From: G965276765 sp965276765
GTDB lineage: Bacteria > Actinomycetota > Acidimicrobiia > Acidimicrobiales > Palsa-688
Length of the DNA stretch: 64,000 nt
Direction: 5' to 3'
Assembly: GCA_965276765.1 (NCBI GenBank)
Contig: OZ255627.1
Location: forward strand, 248,001 to 312,000
The notes below the pieces were generated by a model. That model did not search any database. It worked only from the letters and a program-made list of their open reading frames with translations, and was not told the DNA's origin. A program made the translations under genes and the position numbers. This document shows, one piece after another, positions 1 to 7,698 of the stretch (position 1 is its first letter; each line of letters opens with the position of its first letter).

Positions 1-108
1 GGTCTCGCCGGTGCGGCGCGCGTGGCCGTCCCCGACGACGCCGGGCGCGAACGCCTGGCCAGCGCCCTCGAGCGGGCTGTGCCAGCGGGACGGTCCGGTG
101 TAGCTTGA
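1..108 (+). CDS. C-terminal end of an unidentified gene (partial at left edge)
   Basis: The frame is open from the first base of the window to a TGA at 106-108, giving the last 35 residues of a protein rich in Ala, Arg and Glu and ending RSGVA. I do not recognise it. It stops exactly where the formate dehydrogenase homology next to it begins, so it may belong to whatever was joined to the broken fdhA. It could also be a chance open frame in high-GC DNA. Confidence 0.25.
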   Translation, partial: GLAGAARVAVPDDAGRERLASALERAVPAGRSGVA

Positions 109-429
109 GGTGGTATTCCCGATGGGGCGTGGGTGGCCCTGGCCAGCGAGGTCGGCGAGACCAGCCTGCGGGCCCGCATCTCCGACCGGATGCCCCAGGG
201 CGTCGTCTACACCACCTTCCACCATCCGATCTCGGGGGCCAACGTGGTGACGACCGAGCACTCCGACTGGGCCACCAACTGCCCCGAGTACGAGGTGACA
301 GCCGTGCAGGTCTACGCCAGGTCCCGGGTCGCCGAGCGCTCAGACCTGCCGCCGGCGGAGGACGGCGTGCCCGTCGAGGCCGCGGCGTCGACGGGCGCTT
401 CGGCCGCGTCGGCGGCGGCACCGCACTGA
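109..429 (+). pseudogene. fdhA: Formate dehydrogenase alpha subunit, C-terminal fragment
   Basis: The product carries the end of the molybdopterin-dinucleotide-binding domain of NAD-linked formate dehydrogenase alpha subunits; key stretches are GVVYTTFHHP, ANVVTTEHSDWATNCPEY and VTAVQV. Homology can be read back through GIPDGAWVAL to about base 109, where an in-frame TGA (106-108) blocks it, and neither other forward frame continues the family upstream. About 85-90% of a normal alpha subunit (700-950 residues) is therefore missing, including the Fe-S and catalytic regions. A GTG at 133 could start a 98-residue product. The delta subunit follows 7 bp downstream, which identifies the locus. A rearrangement near base 105 is the simplest reading; an assembly error is possible. 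Confidence 0.7.
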
Positions 430-436
430 GGCGTCG

Positions 437-670
437 ATGAGCACCAACACCACCACGACCGCTTCCCTGGTGCGGATGGCCAACCAGATCGCCGCCAACT
501 ACCGCCACCACCCGCCCGAGACGGCCAAGGGCGAGGTGGCCGACCACGTCAGAATGTTTTGGGCCGGCCCGATGCTCTCTGACCTGTTCTCCTACGTCGA
601 CGGCGGCGGGCCTGACCTCGACCCCGTCGTCATCGGCGCCGTCGCCCGGCTCAGGGCGACGCCGTCCTGA
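437..670 (+). CDS. fdsD: Formate dehydrogenase delta subunit (FdsD-like)
   Basis: A 77-residue protein matching the small delta subunit of soluble NAD-dependent formate dehydrogenases. The family pattern is visible: VRMANQIAANYRHHP near the N-terminus, then VADHVRMFWAGPM and a DPVVIGAVARLR end. In characterised systems this subunit accompanies the alpha, beta and gamma subunits and helps assembly or stability of the complex. The ATG start lies 7 bp after the alpha-subunit fragment, so the two were probably co-transcribed. Because the adjacent alpha gene is truncated and no beta or gamma subunit lies in view, this copy may now be an orphan. Confidence 0.75.
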   Translation: MSTNTTTTASLVRMANQIAANYRHHPPETAKGEVADHVRMFWAGPMLSDLFSYVDGGGPDLDPVVIGAVARLRATPS

Positions 671-698
671 GTCGCTTTGGGCCTTGGGCTGCGGCCCG

Positions 699-1223
699 TC
701 AGTACTCGATGCCCTTGATGGCGTTGATGTCCCGGTCATAGGCGTGCTTGATCTTGCGCATCTCGGTCGCCGTGTCGGCGACGGCGACGAGCTCGTCGGG
801 CGCATCCCTGCCGGTCATCACGACGTTGGTCTTGGGGGACCGGTCCCTGACGCCGGCGGCGATCTCGTCGGCCGGTACCCAGCCGTAAGAGGCAACGTAG
901 GTGACCTCGTCGAGGATGAGCAGCTGATAGTCACCTGACGCCAGCTTGGCCTTGGCCACCTGCCAGGCATGACGACCCTTGGCGACCGTCTCGTCCATGT
1001 CCTTGGACTCCCAGGTGAACCCGTCGCCGAGCGTCTGCCATTCGATCCCGAGGTGATCGGCCAGCTTTCTCTCGCCCGTCTTCCATTTGCCGCCCTTGAC
1101 GAACTGGACGACCCCGACGTGCCAGCCCCTCGCCCATCCTCTCGACATCACCCCGAAGGCCGACGAGGACTTCCCCTTCCCGTGTCCGGTGTTGAGCAGG
1201 ACGACCGATTCGACGCGGGCCAT
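699..1223 (-). CDS. cobO: Cob(I)yrinic acid a,c-diamide adenosyltransferase
   Basis: A 174-residue CobO/BtuR-type adenosyltransferase that transfers the adenosyl group of ATP to the cobalt of corrinoids. The nucleotide-binding P-loop GHGKGKSSSAFG sits near residues 13-24, followed by the family stretches VGVVQFVKGG, LLILDEVTYV and VVMTGRDAP. I chose the ATG at 1223 because it gives the usual family length and N-terminus; upstream in-frame codons add about 160 residues that read as antisense of cobU. It is divergent from cobU across a 120-bp gap and probably serves the same B12 salvage route. Confidence 0.93.
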   Translation of the reverse strand: MARVESVVLLNTGHGKGKSSSAFGVMSRGWARGWHVGVVQFVKGGKWKTGERKLADHLGIEWQTLGDGFTWESKDMDETVAKGRHAWQVAKAKLASGDYQLLILDEVTYVASYGWVPADEIAAGVRDRSPKTNVVMTGRDAPDELVAVADTATEMRKIKHAYDRDINAIKGIEY

Positions 1224-1343
1224 ACCGGGCACTGTAGGGGCGCGCCGGCACACGTGCGGCAGTCGGAGCATTGTTGTAGACCTTCCTGACGTGGCTGGGA
1301 CAATGGGGCCTCCGGGGCCAACTCGGACCGCACGCGCAGCGGC

Positions 1344-1835
1344 GTGATCACCCTGCTGCTCGGCGGGGCCCGCTCTGGGAAGTCGGCGCTCGCCGAGAGG
1401 CTCGCCACGGCGACCGGGGAGCCGGTCACCTTCGTCGCTACCGGGCGGCCGCTCGACGAGGACATGGCCGAGCGGATACGTCTCCATCGCGTCCGCCGGC
1501 CTGCGACCTGGGCAACGGTCGAAGCAGGAACCGACCTGGCCGCCGACATCACACCCATTTCGGGCACGGTCCTCCTCGATGCTCTCGGGACATGGGTCGC
1601 GGCCGCTGAAGGCTTCGACGTCGACGTCGGTGGCCTGTGCCGCGTCCTCGCGGCGCGGCGCGAGACATCGATCGTCGTGTCCGACGAGGTCGGCCTCGGC
1701 GTCCACCCCGAGACCGACGTCGGCCGCAAGTTCCGTGACGCCCTCGGCGGCGTCAACCAGGAGGTGGCTGCGATCGCCGACGAGGTGCAGCTTGTCGTCG
1801 CCGGTCGGGTCATCCGCCTCGACTCGATCGGCTGA
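1344..1835 (+). CDS. cobU: Adenosylcobinamide kinase / adenosylcobinamide-phosphate guanylyltransferase
   Basis: A 163-residue CobU. It phosphorylates adenosylcobinamide and then attaches GMP, activating it for the nucleotide loop. The Walker A motif GGARSGKS lies at residues 7-14, followed by VTFVATGRP and an RPATWATVE stretch typical of the family. The GTG at 1344 places the P-loop at the expected distance from the N-terminus; I see no strong ribosome-binding site before it. It begins a tight operon, with cobS following after 5 bp and cobD and cbiZ overlapping behind. Confidence 0.93.
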   Translation: MITLLLGGARSGKSALAERLATATGEPVTFVATGRPLDEDMAERIRLHRVRRPATWATVEAGTDLAADITPISGTVLLDALGTWVAAAEGFDVDVGGLCRVLAARRETSIVVSDEVGLGVHPETDVGRKFRDALGGVNQEVAAIADEVQLVVAGRVIRLDSIG

Positions 1836-1840
1836 CGGGC

Positions 1841-2578
1841 GTGGCGCCCATGGCCTGGCGATGGAACGGCGGGCGAGAGGCGCTCGGCTTTCTCACGCCC
1901 CTCGGGGGGGCGAGGACCCCGACGCCCGCCGCGCTCCGCTGGTTCCCCCTGGTCGGCGCCGCCCTCGGCTTGGTTCTCGGTGGCGTGTGGTGGCTTGCCG
2001 CGAAGGCCTGGCCGACCCCGGTCGTAGCCGTCGTCGTCGTCGCCGCCGATCTGGCCCTGACCGGCATGCTGCATTTCGACGGTCTGGCCGACTCGGCCGA
2101 CGGGTTGCTCCCCCATCTCCCTCGTGCCCGCCGCCTCGAGGTGATGGCGACACCCGACATCGGGGCGTTTGGCGTGGCGGTGGCCGGGCTTGCCCTGATC
2201 GCCAGGTTTGCCGTCATCGCCTCCATCCGGCCGGCGCCGCTCCTGCTCGCAGCGCTGTGGTGCACGTCGCGCACGGCGATGGCGGCGACGGTCGAGCGGG
2301 TCCCGTACGCGCGGAGCGAGGGCGGGTTGGCTACGGCCTTTCACGGCGCGCGCGCCCCAGCCGCCCTCATCGGCGTCGCCCTGGCGGCCAGCGTGGCCGC
2401 GGCCTGGATCTGGGCCGCCCCGGCAGGACCGGTGTCCGTCGTGGCCGGCGCGGCGGCCTTCGCCGGGGTGGTCGCCTTCGCCGTCTACAGGATCGGGGGA
2501 TTCACCGGCGACGTGCTCGGGGCGGCGGGCGTCGTGGGTGAGACGGTCGGCCTCGTGGTGGCGGCGGCGAGATGGTGA
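1841..2578 (+). CDS. cobS: Adenosylcobinamide-GDP ribazoletransferase (cobalamin synthase)
   Basis: A 245-residue integral membrane enzyme that joins adenosylcobinamide-GDP with alpha-ribazole (phosphate) to complete the nucleotide loop of B12. The family signature MLHFDGLADSADGL is clear near residues 70-83, preceded by LGFLTPLGG and followed by ATPDIGAFG. Several hydrophobic Ala/Val-rich spans fit the multipass topology. The GTG at 1841 is taken as start, with an ATG three codons later as alternative. The gene lies 5 bp after cobU and overlaps cobD by 7 bp. Confidence 0.93.
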   Translation: MAPMAWRWNGGREALGFLTPLGGARTPTPAALRWFPLVGAALGLVLGGVWWLAAKAWPTPVVAVVVVAADLALTGMLHFDGLADSADGLLPHLPRARRLEVMATPDIGAFGVAVAGLALIARFAVIASIRPAPLLLAALWCTSRTAMAATVERVPYARSEGGLATAFHGARAPAALIGVALAASVAAAWIWAAPAGPVSVVAGAAAFAGVVAFAVYRIGGFTGDVLGAAGVVGETVGLVVAAARW

Positions 2579-3507
2579 CCGGCCGGATGGCGAAGAGCCG
2601 GATGGCGAACCGGCTTCTCGGGTCCGCCGGCGGCCTGATCGCCGACATGGTCCTCGGTGAACCGCCGATCCGTCCTCACCCGGTAGCCGCCTTCGGCTCG
2701 CTGATGGGACAGGTGGAGGGGCGGCTGTACGGCGACGAGCGACGACGCGGCGTCGCCCATGCCGGCATCGGCGTGGTCGTCGGTGGGCTGGCCGGATGGT
2801 TGCTGCGATCGACGGCGGCGGCCACCTACCTCGCCGTGGCGGAGCGTGGCCTGACATCGGCGGCCCTCGAGGTGGCCGATGCCATCGAACGCAAGGACCT
2901 TGATGCCGCACGGGGCCTTCTCCTTTCGCTCGTGGGACGCGACACCGAGGGACTCGACGAGACCGAGATCGCCAGAGCCGCGATCGAGTCCGTCGCCGAG
3001 AACGCAGTCGATGCCATCGTGGCCCCTGCGCTGTGGGGGGCGGCGGGCGGGGCGGCGGCCGCGCTTGCCTACCGGGCCGCCAACACCATGGACGCTTCGG
3101 TCGGCTACCGCAACGAGCGGTACGGCCGCTACGGCTGGGCCGCGGCCAGTCTCGACGACGCCGCCAACTACCTCCCCGCGCGGGTCACCGCCGGCCTCGT
3201 CGTGGCCGTGCGACCATCGGCGGCGAGGGCGATCCTGGCGGCGATCCGCCGTGATGCCCCGGCCCATCCGTCCCCCAACTCGGGGGTGGCCGAGGCCGCC
3301 TTCGCCGCCGCCCTCGGCATCGAGCTCGGTGGGACGAGCTCCTACGCCGGCCACGTCGAGCACCGACCCATCCTCGGTCGCGGCCGGCCACCTCGAGGCG
3401 ACGACATCGGCAGGGCGGTGCGGCTGTGTCGACACGTCACGCTTGCGCTCGCCGCCGCACTTGCTGCGGCCGGCGGCGCGCTCGCCCGTACGGAGGCGGC
3501 ACCGTGA
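2572..3507 (+). CDS. cobD: Adenosylcobinamide-phosphate synthase (CobD/CbiB)
   Basis: A 311-residue membrane protein of the CbiB/CobD family, which attaches aminopropanol (or its phosphate) to adenosylcobyric acid. Recognisable stretches are LIADMVLGEPPIRPHPVAAFG near the start, ESVAENAVDAIVAPALW in the middle and the YRAANTMDASVGYRNERY block. In a CbiZ-containing salvage route this enzyme rebuilds cobinamide from the cobyric acid released by CbiZ. The start overlaps the end of cobS by 7 bp, and the stop overlaps the cbiZ start (GTGA). Confidence 0.92.
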   Translation: MVTGRMAKSRMANRLLGSAGGLIADMVLGEPPIRPHPVAAFGSLMGQVEGRLYGDERRRGVAHAGIGVVVGGLAGWLLRSTAAATYLAVAERGLTSAALEVADAIERKDLDAARGLLLSLVGRDTEGLDETEIARAAIESVAENAVDAIVAPALWGAAGGAAAALAYRAANTMDASVGYRNERYGRYGWAAASLDDAANYLPARVTAGLVVAVRPSAARAILAAIRRDAPAHPSPNSGVAEAAFAAALGIELGGTSSYAGHVEHRPILGRGRPPRGDDIGRAVRLCRHVTLALAAALAAAGGALARTEAAP

Positions 3508-4181
3508 GCGGTGACGAGGTCCGGGGGTCACCCCCGGCGCCGATGGGCCTGAAGGTGCTCGAAGTCGGCAGGCCTAGGCCGGAGTTGCCGCGGCTTGGGC
3601 CGGTGCTCGTCGGAACGTTCTCGGCGCCGATGCGGGCGCTGTCATCGGCCATCTTCGGCGGTGGCCTGGGGACCAGAAGCTGGTTCATCAACGTCACCGT
3701 GCCGGCGTCGTACGACGGGATGAACCCCGAGGTCGAGTTGCGCCAGCTGAGCGAGGCGCTCGACCTGCCCGGTCCTGGAATCGGCTTCATGACCGCCGTC
3801 GACGTCCGTGCGCATCAAGTTGCTTACGACAACGGCGTCGTGACCGTTGCTACCGTCGGGATTGGGCATCCGACCCTGGCCGCGGCGCCAGACGGGCCGG
3901 GCACTCCGGACGTCGGGACGATCAACATCGTGGTGCAATTCCCCGAACCTCTTTCCGACGCCGCCCTCGTCAACATCGTGGCCACGGTGACCGAAGCCAA
4001 GGTCCAGGCCCTGGCCGACCTCGGGTTCGTGGCCACGGGGACGGCGACCGATGCCGTGTGCGCCCTCTGCCCCGAGGGTCGCCCGGCGGCTCGCTTCGGA
4101 GGGCCCCGTTCGCCGTGGGGGTCGCGTGCCGCACGGGCCGTCCACGCCGCCATCCTGGCGAGCAGCGCCACGGGCTCGTAG
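3504..4181 (+). CDS. cbiZ: Adenosylcobinamide amidohydrolase
   Basis: A 225-residue CbiZ-family protein. CbiZ removes the aminopropanol side chain from (pseudo)adenosylcobinamide, giving adenosylcobyric acid, and so lets cells remodel scavenged corrinoids. Family features seen are RSWFINVTVPASYDG, GIGFMTAVD and the C-terminal GTATDAVCALCPEG ... GGPRSPWGSRAARAVHAAI. The GTG at 3504 overlaps the cobD stop and is preferred to an ATG at 3426 inside cobD. It is the last gene of cobU-cobS-cobD-cbiZ and faces btuD, so transport and remodelling genes converge here. Confidence 0.9.
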   Translation: MSGDEVRGSPPAPMGLKVLEVGRPRPELPRLGPVLVGTFSAPMRALSSAIFGGGLGTRSWFINVTVPASYDGMNPEVELRQLSEALDLPGPGIGFMTAVDVRAHQVAYDNGVVTVATVGIGHPTLAAAPDGPGTPDVGTINIVVQFPEPLSDAALVNIVATVTEAKVQALADLGFVATGTATDAVCALCPEGRPAARFGGPRSPWGSRAARAVHAAILASSATGS

Positions 4182-4320
4182 CACGGGGAAGCTCCCCCGA
4201 AATGCAATGGCCGGGAGGAGACGCGCCGGTCAGGCTGTGGACGTGTCGGTCGATCAGACGAACCTTCTTGACGTCGCTCGGCAACCGACCGGCTGTTGCG
4301 GTCCCTGGCGGCGCCAGGAA

Positions 4321-4400
4321 CCTGTCGCGATCCGTGTACGCGTCGGGGCGAACCTGTCGCGTTTTTTGTACACCCCTCGGTGCAAAACCGCGACCGGTTC
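4321..4400 (+). repeat. Dispersed 80-bp repeat, copy A
   Basis: This 80-bp segment, beginning CCTGTCGCGATCCGTGTACG and ending CGCGACCGGTTC, matches a segment at 45824-45903 on the opposite strand at about 67 of 80 positions by eye. Inside it are two related sub-units (CCTGTCGCG...TGTAC) and an inverted third (CGCGACCGGTT), so it can fold back on itself. It lies in the 295-bp gap between the convergent cbiZ and btuD, where I see no gene. It could be a small non-autonomous mobile element, a REP-like repeat or part of a structured RNA. Confidence 0.7.
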
Positions 4401-4476
4401 CGATACCTCGGCTCGCCGGTCATCGTCCTTCGCACCGCCCGGTCCTAACGCCGGCCCGGGCCGCCGACGATGGCGC

Positions 4477-5250
4477 TCACGCCCGCTTTCCGGGCATAAC
4501 GACGATCGTGCCCTCGTGGTCGATCACCCGGATCCGGCCGCCGTAGTGGCGGTTGAGCACCGGCTCGCGCAGCACCTGACCCGGAGAGCCGGCCGCCACG
4601 ACCCGGCCGTCGGCTATGAGAGCCAGATGGCTCGCGTAGCTCCCCGCCAAGGTGAGGTCGTGCATGGTCGAGATGACGGTGATCCCGAGCCGCTCGTGTG
4701 TCTTGGCGATGAGGTCGAGGACCTGTTGGGCATGGGACAGGTCGAGGCCGGTCGTCGGCTCATCGAGCAGCATCACCGGTGCCTGTTGAGCGAGGATCCT
4801 CGCCAGCAGGCACCGCTGCCGTTCGCCTCCGGAGAGGGAGGCGACGGTCCGCGTGGCGAGGTGAACCAGGTCGAGCTCCTCGATGAGCGAAGCGACGATC
4901 GAACGGTCCTTGCCGCCCGGGCTCCCGAACGCAGACAGGTGGGCGGTCCGACCGAGGATGACGTAATCGGTGACGGTCATGCCAGGCGGGATGATCGGCG
5001 TCTGCGGGGCGAGGCCCACCACCCTGGCACGCTCGCGGCGACTGAAGTCGCGAAGCGACCGACCGTTCAACCTCACCTCGCCCTGATAGGCGATCAGGCC
5101 GGCGACGGCGTGGAGAAAGGTGGTCTTTCCCGCGCCGTTCGGACCGATCACGCTGGTCCACGCTCCGGCCTCGGCTCGAAGGGAGACGCCGTGGACGATG
5201 GGGGTCTTGTCGAGTACAACCCGCACGTCCTCACATTCGACCTCCAGCAA
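4477..5250 (-). CDS. btuD: Vitamin B12 ABC transporter, ATP-binding protein
   Basis: A 257-residue ABC ATPase of the FecE/BtuD class. Visible motifs are Walker A GPNGAGKTT (about residue 37), signature LSGGERQR (about 138), Walker B VMLLDEP and the switch histidine in STMHDL. The start appears to be TTG at 5250, 13 bp after the btuC stop; no ATG gives a complete N-terminus. It is the last gene of btuFCD under a cobalamin riboswitch, which points to corrinoid rather than iron-siderophore import. Confidence 0.9.
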   Translation of the reverse strand: MLEVECEDVRVVLDKTPIVHGVSLRAEAGAWTSVIGPNGAGKTTFLHAVAGLIAYQGEVRLNGRSLRDFSRRERARVVGLAPQTPIIPPGMTVTDYVILGRTAHLSAFGSPGGKDRSIVASLIEELDLVHLATRTVASLSGGERQRCLLARILAQQAPVMLLDEPTTGLDLSHAQQVLDLIAKTHERLGITVISTMHDLTLAGSYASHLALIADGRVVAAGSPGQVLREPVLNRHYGGRIRVIDHEGTIVVMPGKRA

Positions 5251-5263
5251 CCAAGCCTCCCGG

Positions 5264-6391
5264 CTACATGCCGATCCCAGCGGAGCGGGCCTTCAGGATC
5301 ACGACAAAGAACGGTGCGCCGATCACGGCGGTCACCACGCCGATCGGCAGCTCGGCGGGCGACAGCACCCAGCCGGCGAGGACGTCGCAGAGCACGAGAA
5401 ATGCGCCGCCGACAAAGAGGGAGAGCGGGCTTACTATCCGATAACTCGTGCCGGCCAGCATCCGCACGGCGTGCGGCACGACGATCCCGACGAACCCGAT
5501 CAGCCCGCTGACCGATACGACGGCGGCGGTGGCGAGAGAGGCGGCCACGATCACCACGAGTCGGACCCTGCCGACGTGGACGCCGAGCGAGGCGGCCTCG
5601 AGATCACCGAGGCTGAGCACGTCGAGCATACGGGTGTGGGCCAGCATCACGACGGTTCCGAGCGCGCAGTAGGGCAGGACGAGCACCACGTCGTGCCAGT
5701 CGGCCGTATTGAGGCTGCCGAGCAGCCACACGTAGACCTGGTTGACCGTGCTCGCCGACTGCTGCTGGAGAAAGGTCTGCACGGCCGTGAGCAGGGCGGC
5801 GATAGCGACCCCGGCGAGCAGGAGGGAGGCGATGTTGCGGGTCCTGCCTGCGCCCGCCACGGTATAGGTGAGCGCCACCGCCCCGAGCGCCCCGGCGAAA
5901 GCACAGACCGGCACCAGGTTCGGCGTGGACCCCTGGGAGACGCGCACGATGGCCACGGTCGCCCCGAGCCCGGCGCCGGCCGCCACTCCCAGGAGGTACG
6001 GGTCGGCCAAAGGGTTCCGGAACGTGCCCTGATAGGAGCTTCCCGACAGGGCGAGCATCCCCCCGACGACGAGGCCGAGGCTGACCCGTGGCGCCCGAAT
6101 CTGCCACAGGATGGCATTGTCGACGAACGACACGTGGTCGTGGATCCCGAGCAGGGGGATGTGACCGAGCACGTCTCTTACCACGACGAGGATCGGGATC
6201 GACGAAGGGCCGACCGAGAGCCCGATGCCAGCGGCGACGACCATGACGAGGATGGCGATGCCCAACGCCTTCGGCTTCAGTCTCGAGGTGACGAGCTCCA
6301 CCGGCGCATCTCTCCGGTCGGCCTCGGAGGAAAGGCCGGGTTCGACCCTTACCCCAGGACCGCCGAGCGCCGGGTGCTCGTCGATCGTCAC
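5264..6391 (-). CDS. btuC: Vitamin B12 ABC transporter, permease
   Basis: A 375-residue FecCD/BtuC-family permease with about ten hydrophobic spans after a 45-residue cytoplasmic N-terminus. The family block FRNPLADPYLLGVAAGAGLGA is present, as are GFVGIVVPHAVRML (the region that contacts the ATPase) and LPIGVVTAVIGAPFF near the end. The GTG at 6391 overlaps the btuF stop as GTGA; longer readings run into btuF in another frame. It is co-transcribed with btuF upstream and btuD downstream. Confidence 0.92.
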   Translation of the reverse strand: MTIDEHPALGGPGVRVEPGLSSEADRRDAPVELVTSRLKPKALGIAILVMVVAAGIGLSVGPSSIPILVVVRDVLGHIPLLGIHDHVSFVDNAILWQIRAPRVSLGLVVGGMLALSGSSYQGTFRNPLADPYLLGVAAGAGLGATVAIVRVSQGSTPNLVPVCAFAGALGAVALTYTVAGAGRTRNIASLLLAGVAIAALLTAVQTFLQQQSASTVNQVYVWLLGSLNTADWHDVVLVLPYCALGTVVMLAHTRMLDVLSLGDLEAASLGVHVGRVRLVVIVAASLATAAVVSVSGLIGFVGIVVPHAVRMLAGTSYRIVSPLSLFVGGAFLVLCDVLAGWVLSPAELPIGVVTAVIGAPFFVVILKARSAGIGM

Positions 6392-7440
6392 TTCTTCGCC
6401 TGCAGCTTCTTGACGGCGGCGACGATGTCGGAGAGCAGGATGACGATGCGAGGTCCCCAACGCGAGGCGATGTCGTCGTTCAGCGGGACCACGGCACCGT
6501 CCTTGACCGCAGGGATCGTCGACCACCCGGCACGGTGACCGACCTTTGCTGCCGTCTGGGCGCAGCAGATGGTGTCGGCGAGAAAGATCAGGTCCGGTTG
6601 GGCGGCGATGATCGATTCGGGTGAGAGCTGTGGGTACCCGCCGGCGGCCTTGGCCCCCCTGGCGTCGGCGATGTTCTTGAGGCCGAGCATGGAGAAGAGC
6701 TGGCCGACGAACGTGTCCGAGGTGATCGAGTAGTAGTCGGGCGACAGCTCGTAGTAGTAGGTGAGTGGCGGCGAGGACCTGTGGATCTCACCGACCAGGT
6801 GGGTGATCTTGGACTTGATTCCCGCGACCACCTTCTTGGCCTGGGCCATATGGCCGGTCAACCGGCCGAGGACCTCCATCTCCTGGTAGGCCTGAGCCAG
6901 GTTGGCGGCCGCCGGCTCGTTGACCGTCGGGATCTTCAACTGGGCCATCTGCCGGGGGAAGTTGGCAGGACCGCCGCTTACGACGACCAGATCGGGACGG
7001 TGAGCGGCAACACCCTCGACGCTCGGGTTGAGGGCGTCGATCTTGGTCCGAGGAGCATCCTTGGGGTAGTCGGAGTAGCTGTCGACGGCGACGACCTGGC
7101 TGCCGGCGCCGATGGCATAGAGATCCTCGGTCGCGGTCGGCGAGAGCGACACGATCCGTCGAGGCTTTGATGGGATGACCACGGAGGTCGACCCAGACTT
7201 GATCGTCATCGGGTAGGTGCCGGCGGCGGGCACGGTGGTCGTCGGCGCCACGCCGACGGTCGTGGTCGTCACGGCGGCCTGGCCGGGCACGGCCGTCTTG
7301 GTCCCGCTACTCCCGCAGGCCGCAGCCACCAAGGAGAGCACCGCCACGGCAGCCATCGCTCTGGGCCATCGCCTGACGGCGGCCGGTGCACCGGGTGCAG
7401 TGGCGAGGGTGGGCGAGGGACGACAGCTGCGTTCCGACAT
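6388..7440 (-). CDS. btuF: Vitamin B12-binding lipoprotein (substrate-binding protein)
   Basis: A 350-residue periplasmic-binding-protein (BtuF/FepB class III) homologue. Residues about 25-45 form a lipoprotein signal with a VAAAC lipobox, then a Ser/Thr/Pro/Val linker; the mature domain begins PRRIVSLSPTATEDLYAIGAG, a standard opening for this fold. The ATG at 7440 has GGAG about 10 bases upstream and sits just below the riboswitch. It heads btuFCD. Although iron-siderophore receptors look similar, the riboswitch and the neighbouring cob/cbiZ genes favour corrinoids. Confidence 0.9.
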   Translation of the reverse strand: MSERSCRPSPTLATAPGAPAAVRRWPRAMAAVAVLSLVAAACGSSGTKTAVPGQAAVTTTTVGVAPTTTVPAAGTYPMTIKSGSTSVVIPSKPRRIVSLSPTATEDLYAIGAGSQVVAVDSYSDYPKDAPRTKIDALNPSVEGVAAHRPDLVVVSGGPANFPRQMAQLKIPTVNEPAAANLAQAYQEMEVLGRLTGHMAQAKKVVAGIKSKITHLVGEIHRSSPPLTYYYELSPDYYSITSDTFVGQLFSMLGLKNIADARGAKAAGGYPQLSPESIIAAQPDLIFLADTICCAQTAAKVGHRAGWSTIPAVKDGAVVPLNDDIASRWGPRIVILLSDIVAAVKKLQAKK

Positions 7441-7469
7441 AGCGAGACGCTCCAATTCTCGAGAGCTTC

Positions 7470-7600
7470 CTTCGCTGTCCGTGGGGCAGCTGACCTGGCT
7501 TGACCGCACGGGGCGGCTTCACAGTTGCGAGACAGCGCCGGATTCTCACCGGCTTCACTGGGACCCACGGATAACGCTCAGGACGGTAGCACCCGGCGAC
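7470..7600 (-). promoter_or_regulatory. Cobalamin (AdoCbl) riboswitch
   Basis: Read on the minus strand, the segment holds the conserved core AAGCCGGTGAGAATCCGG (7538-7555), then CTGTCTCGCAACTGTGAAGC, and a B12 box AGCCAGGTCAGCTGCC (about 7485-7500). These are the hallmark pieces of the cobalamin riboswitch in order and at normal spacing. The btuF start lies about 45 bases after the B12 box, so the switch most likely lowers btuFCD expression when adenosylcobalamin is plentiful. The outer P1 boundaries are approximate. Confidence 0.93.
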
Positions 7601-7698
7601 GCGGGTACGTCAGCCGGCCACGTCAGCCGGCCACGACCGGCATGGCGGAACGACGGCAACGCCGGTCGACGGGGGGCGGAAGATTCCGCTCCCTTCGA

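Noticed and set aside
100..110. TGA at 106-108 as a selenocysteine codon in formate dehydrogenase
   Set aside because: The selenocysteine or cysteine of this family lies in the N-terminal half, not about 100 residues from the C-terminus, and the sequence before the TGA shows no family similarity.
4050..5511. Long plus-strand frame through the 80-bp repeat and across btuD
   Set aside because: It joins the end of cbiZ in another frame to antisense btuD; no homology. Similar peptides from both repeat copies reflect DNA identity, not coding.
7600..7640. ACGTCAGCCGGCC direct repeats as a regulatory array
   Set aside because: Only two imperfect copies upstream of the riboswitch; too short to support a claim.
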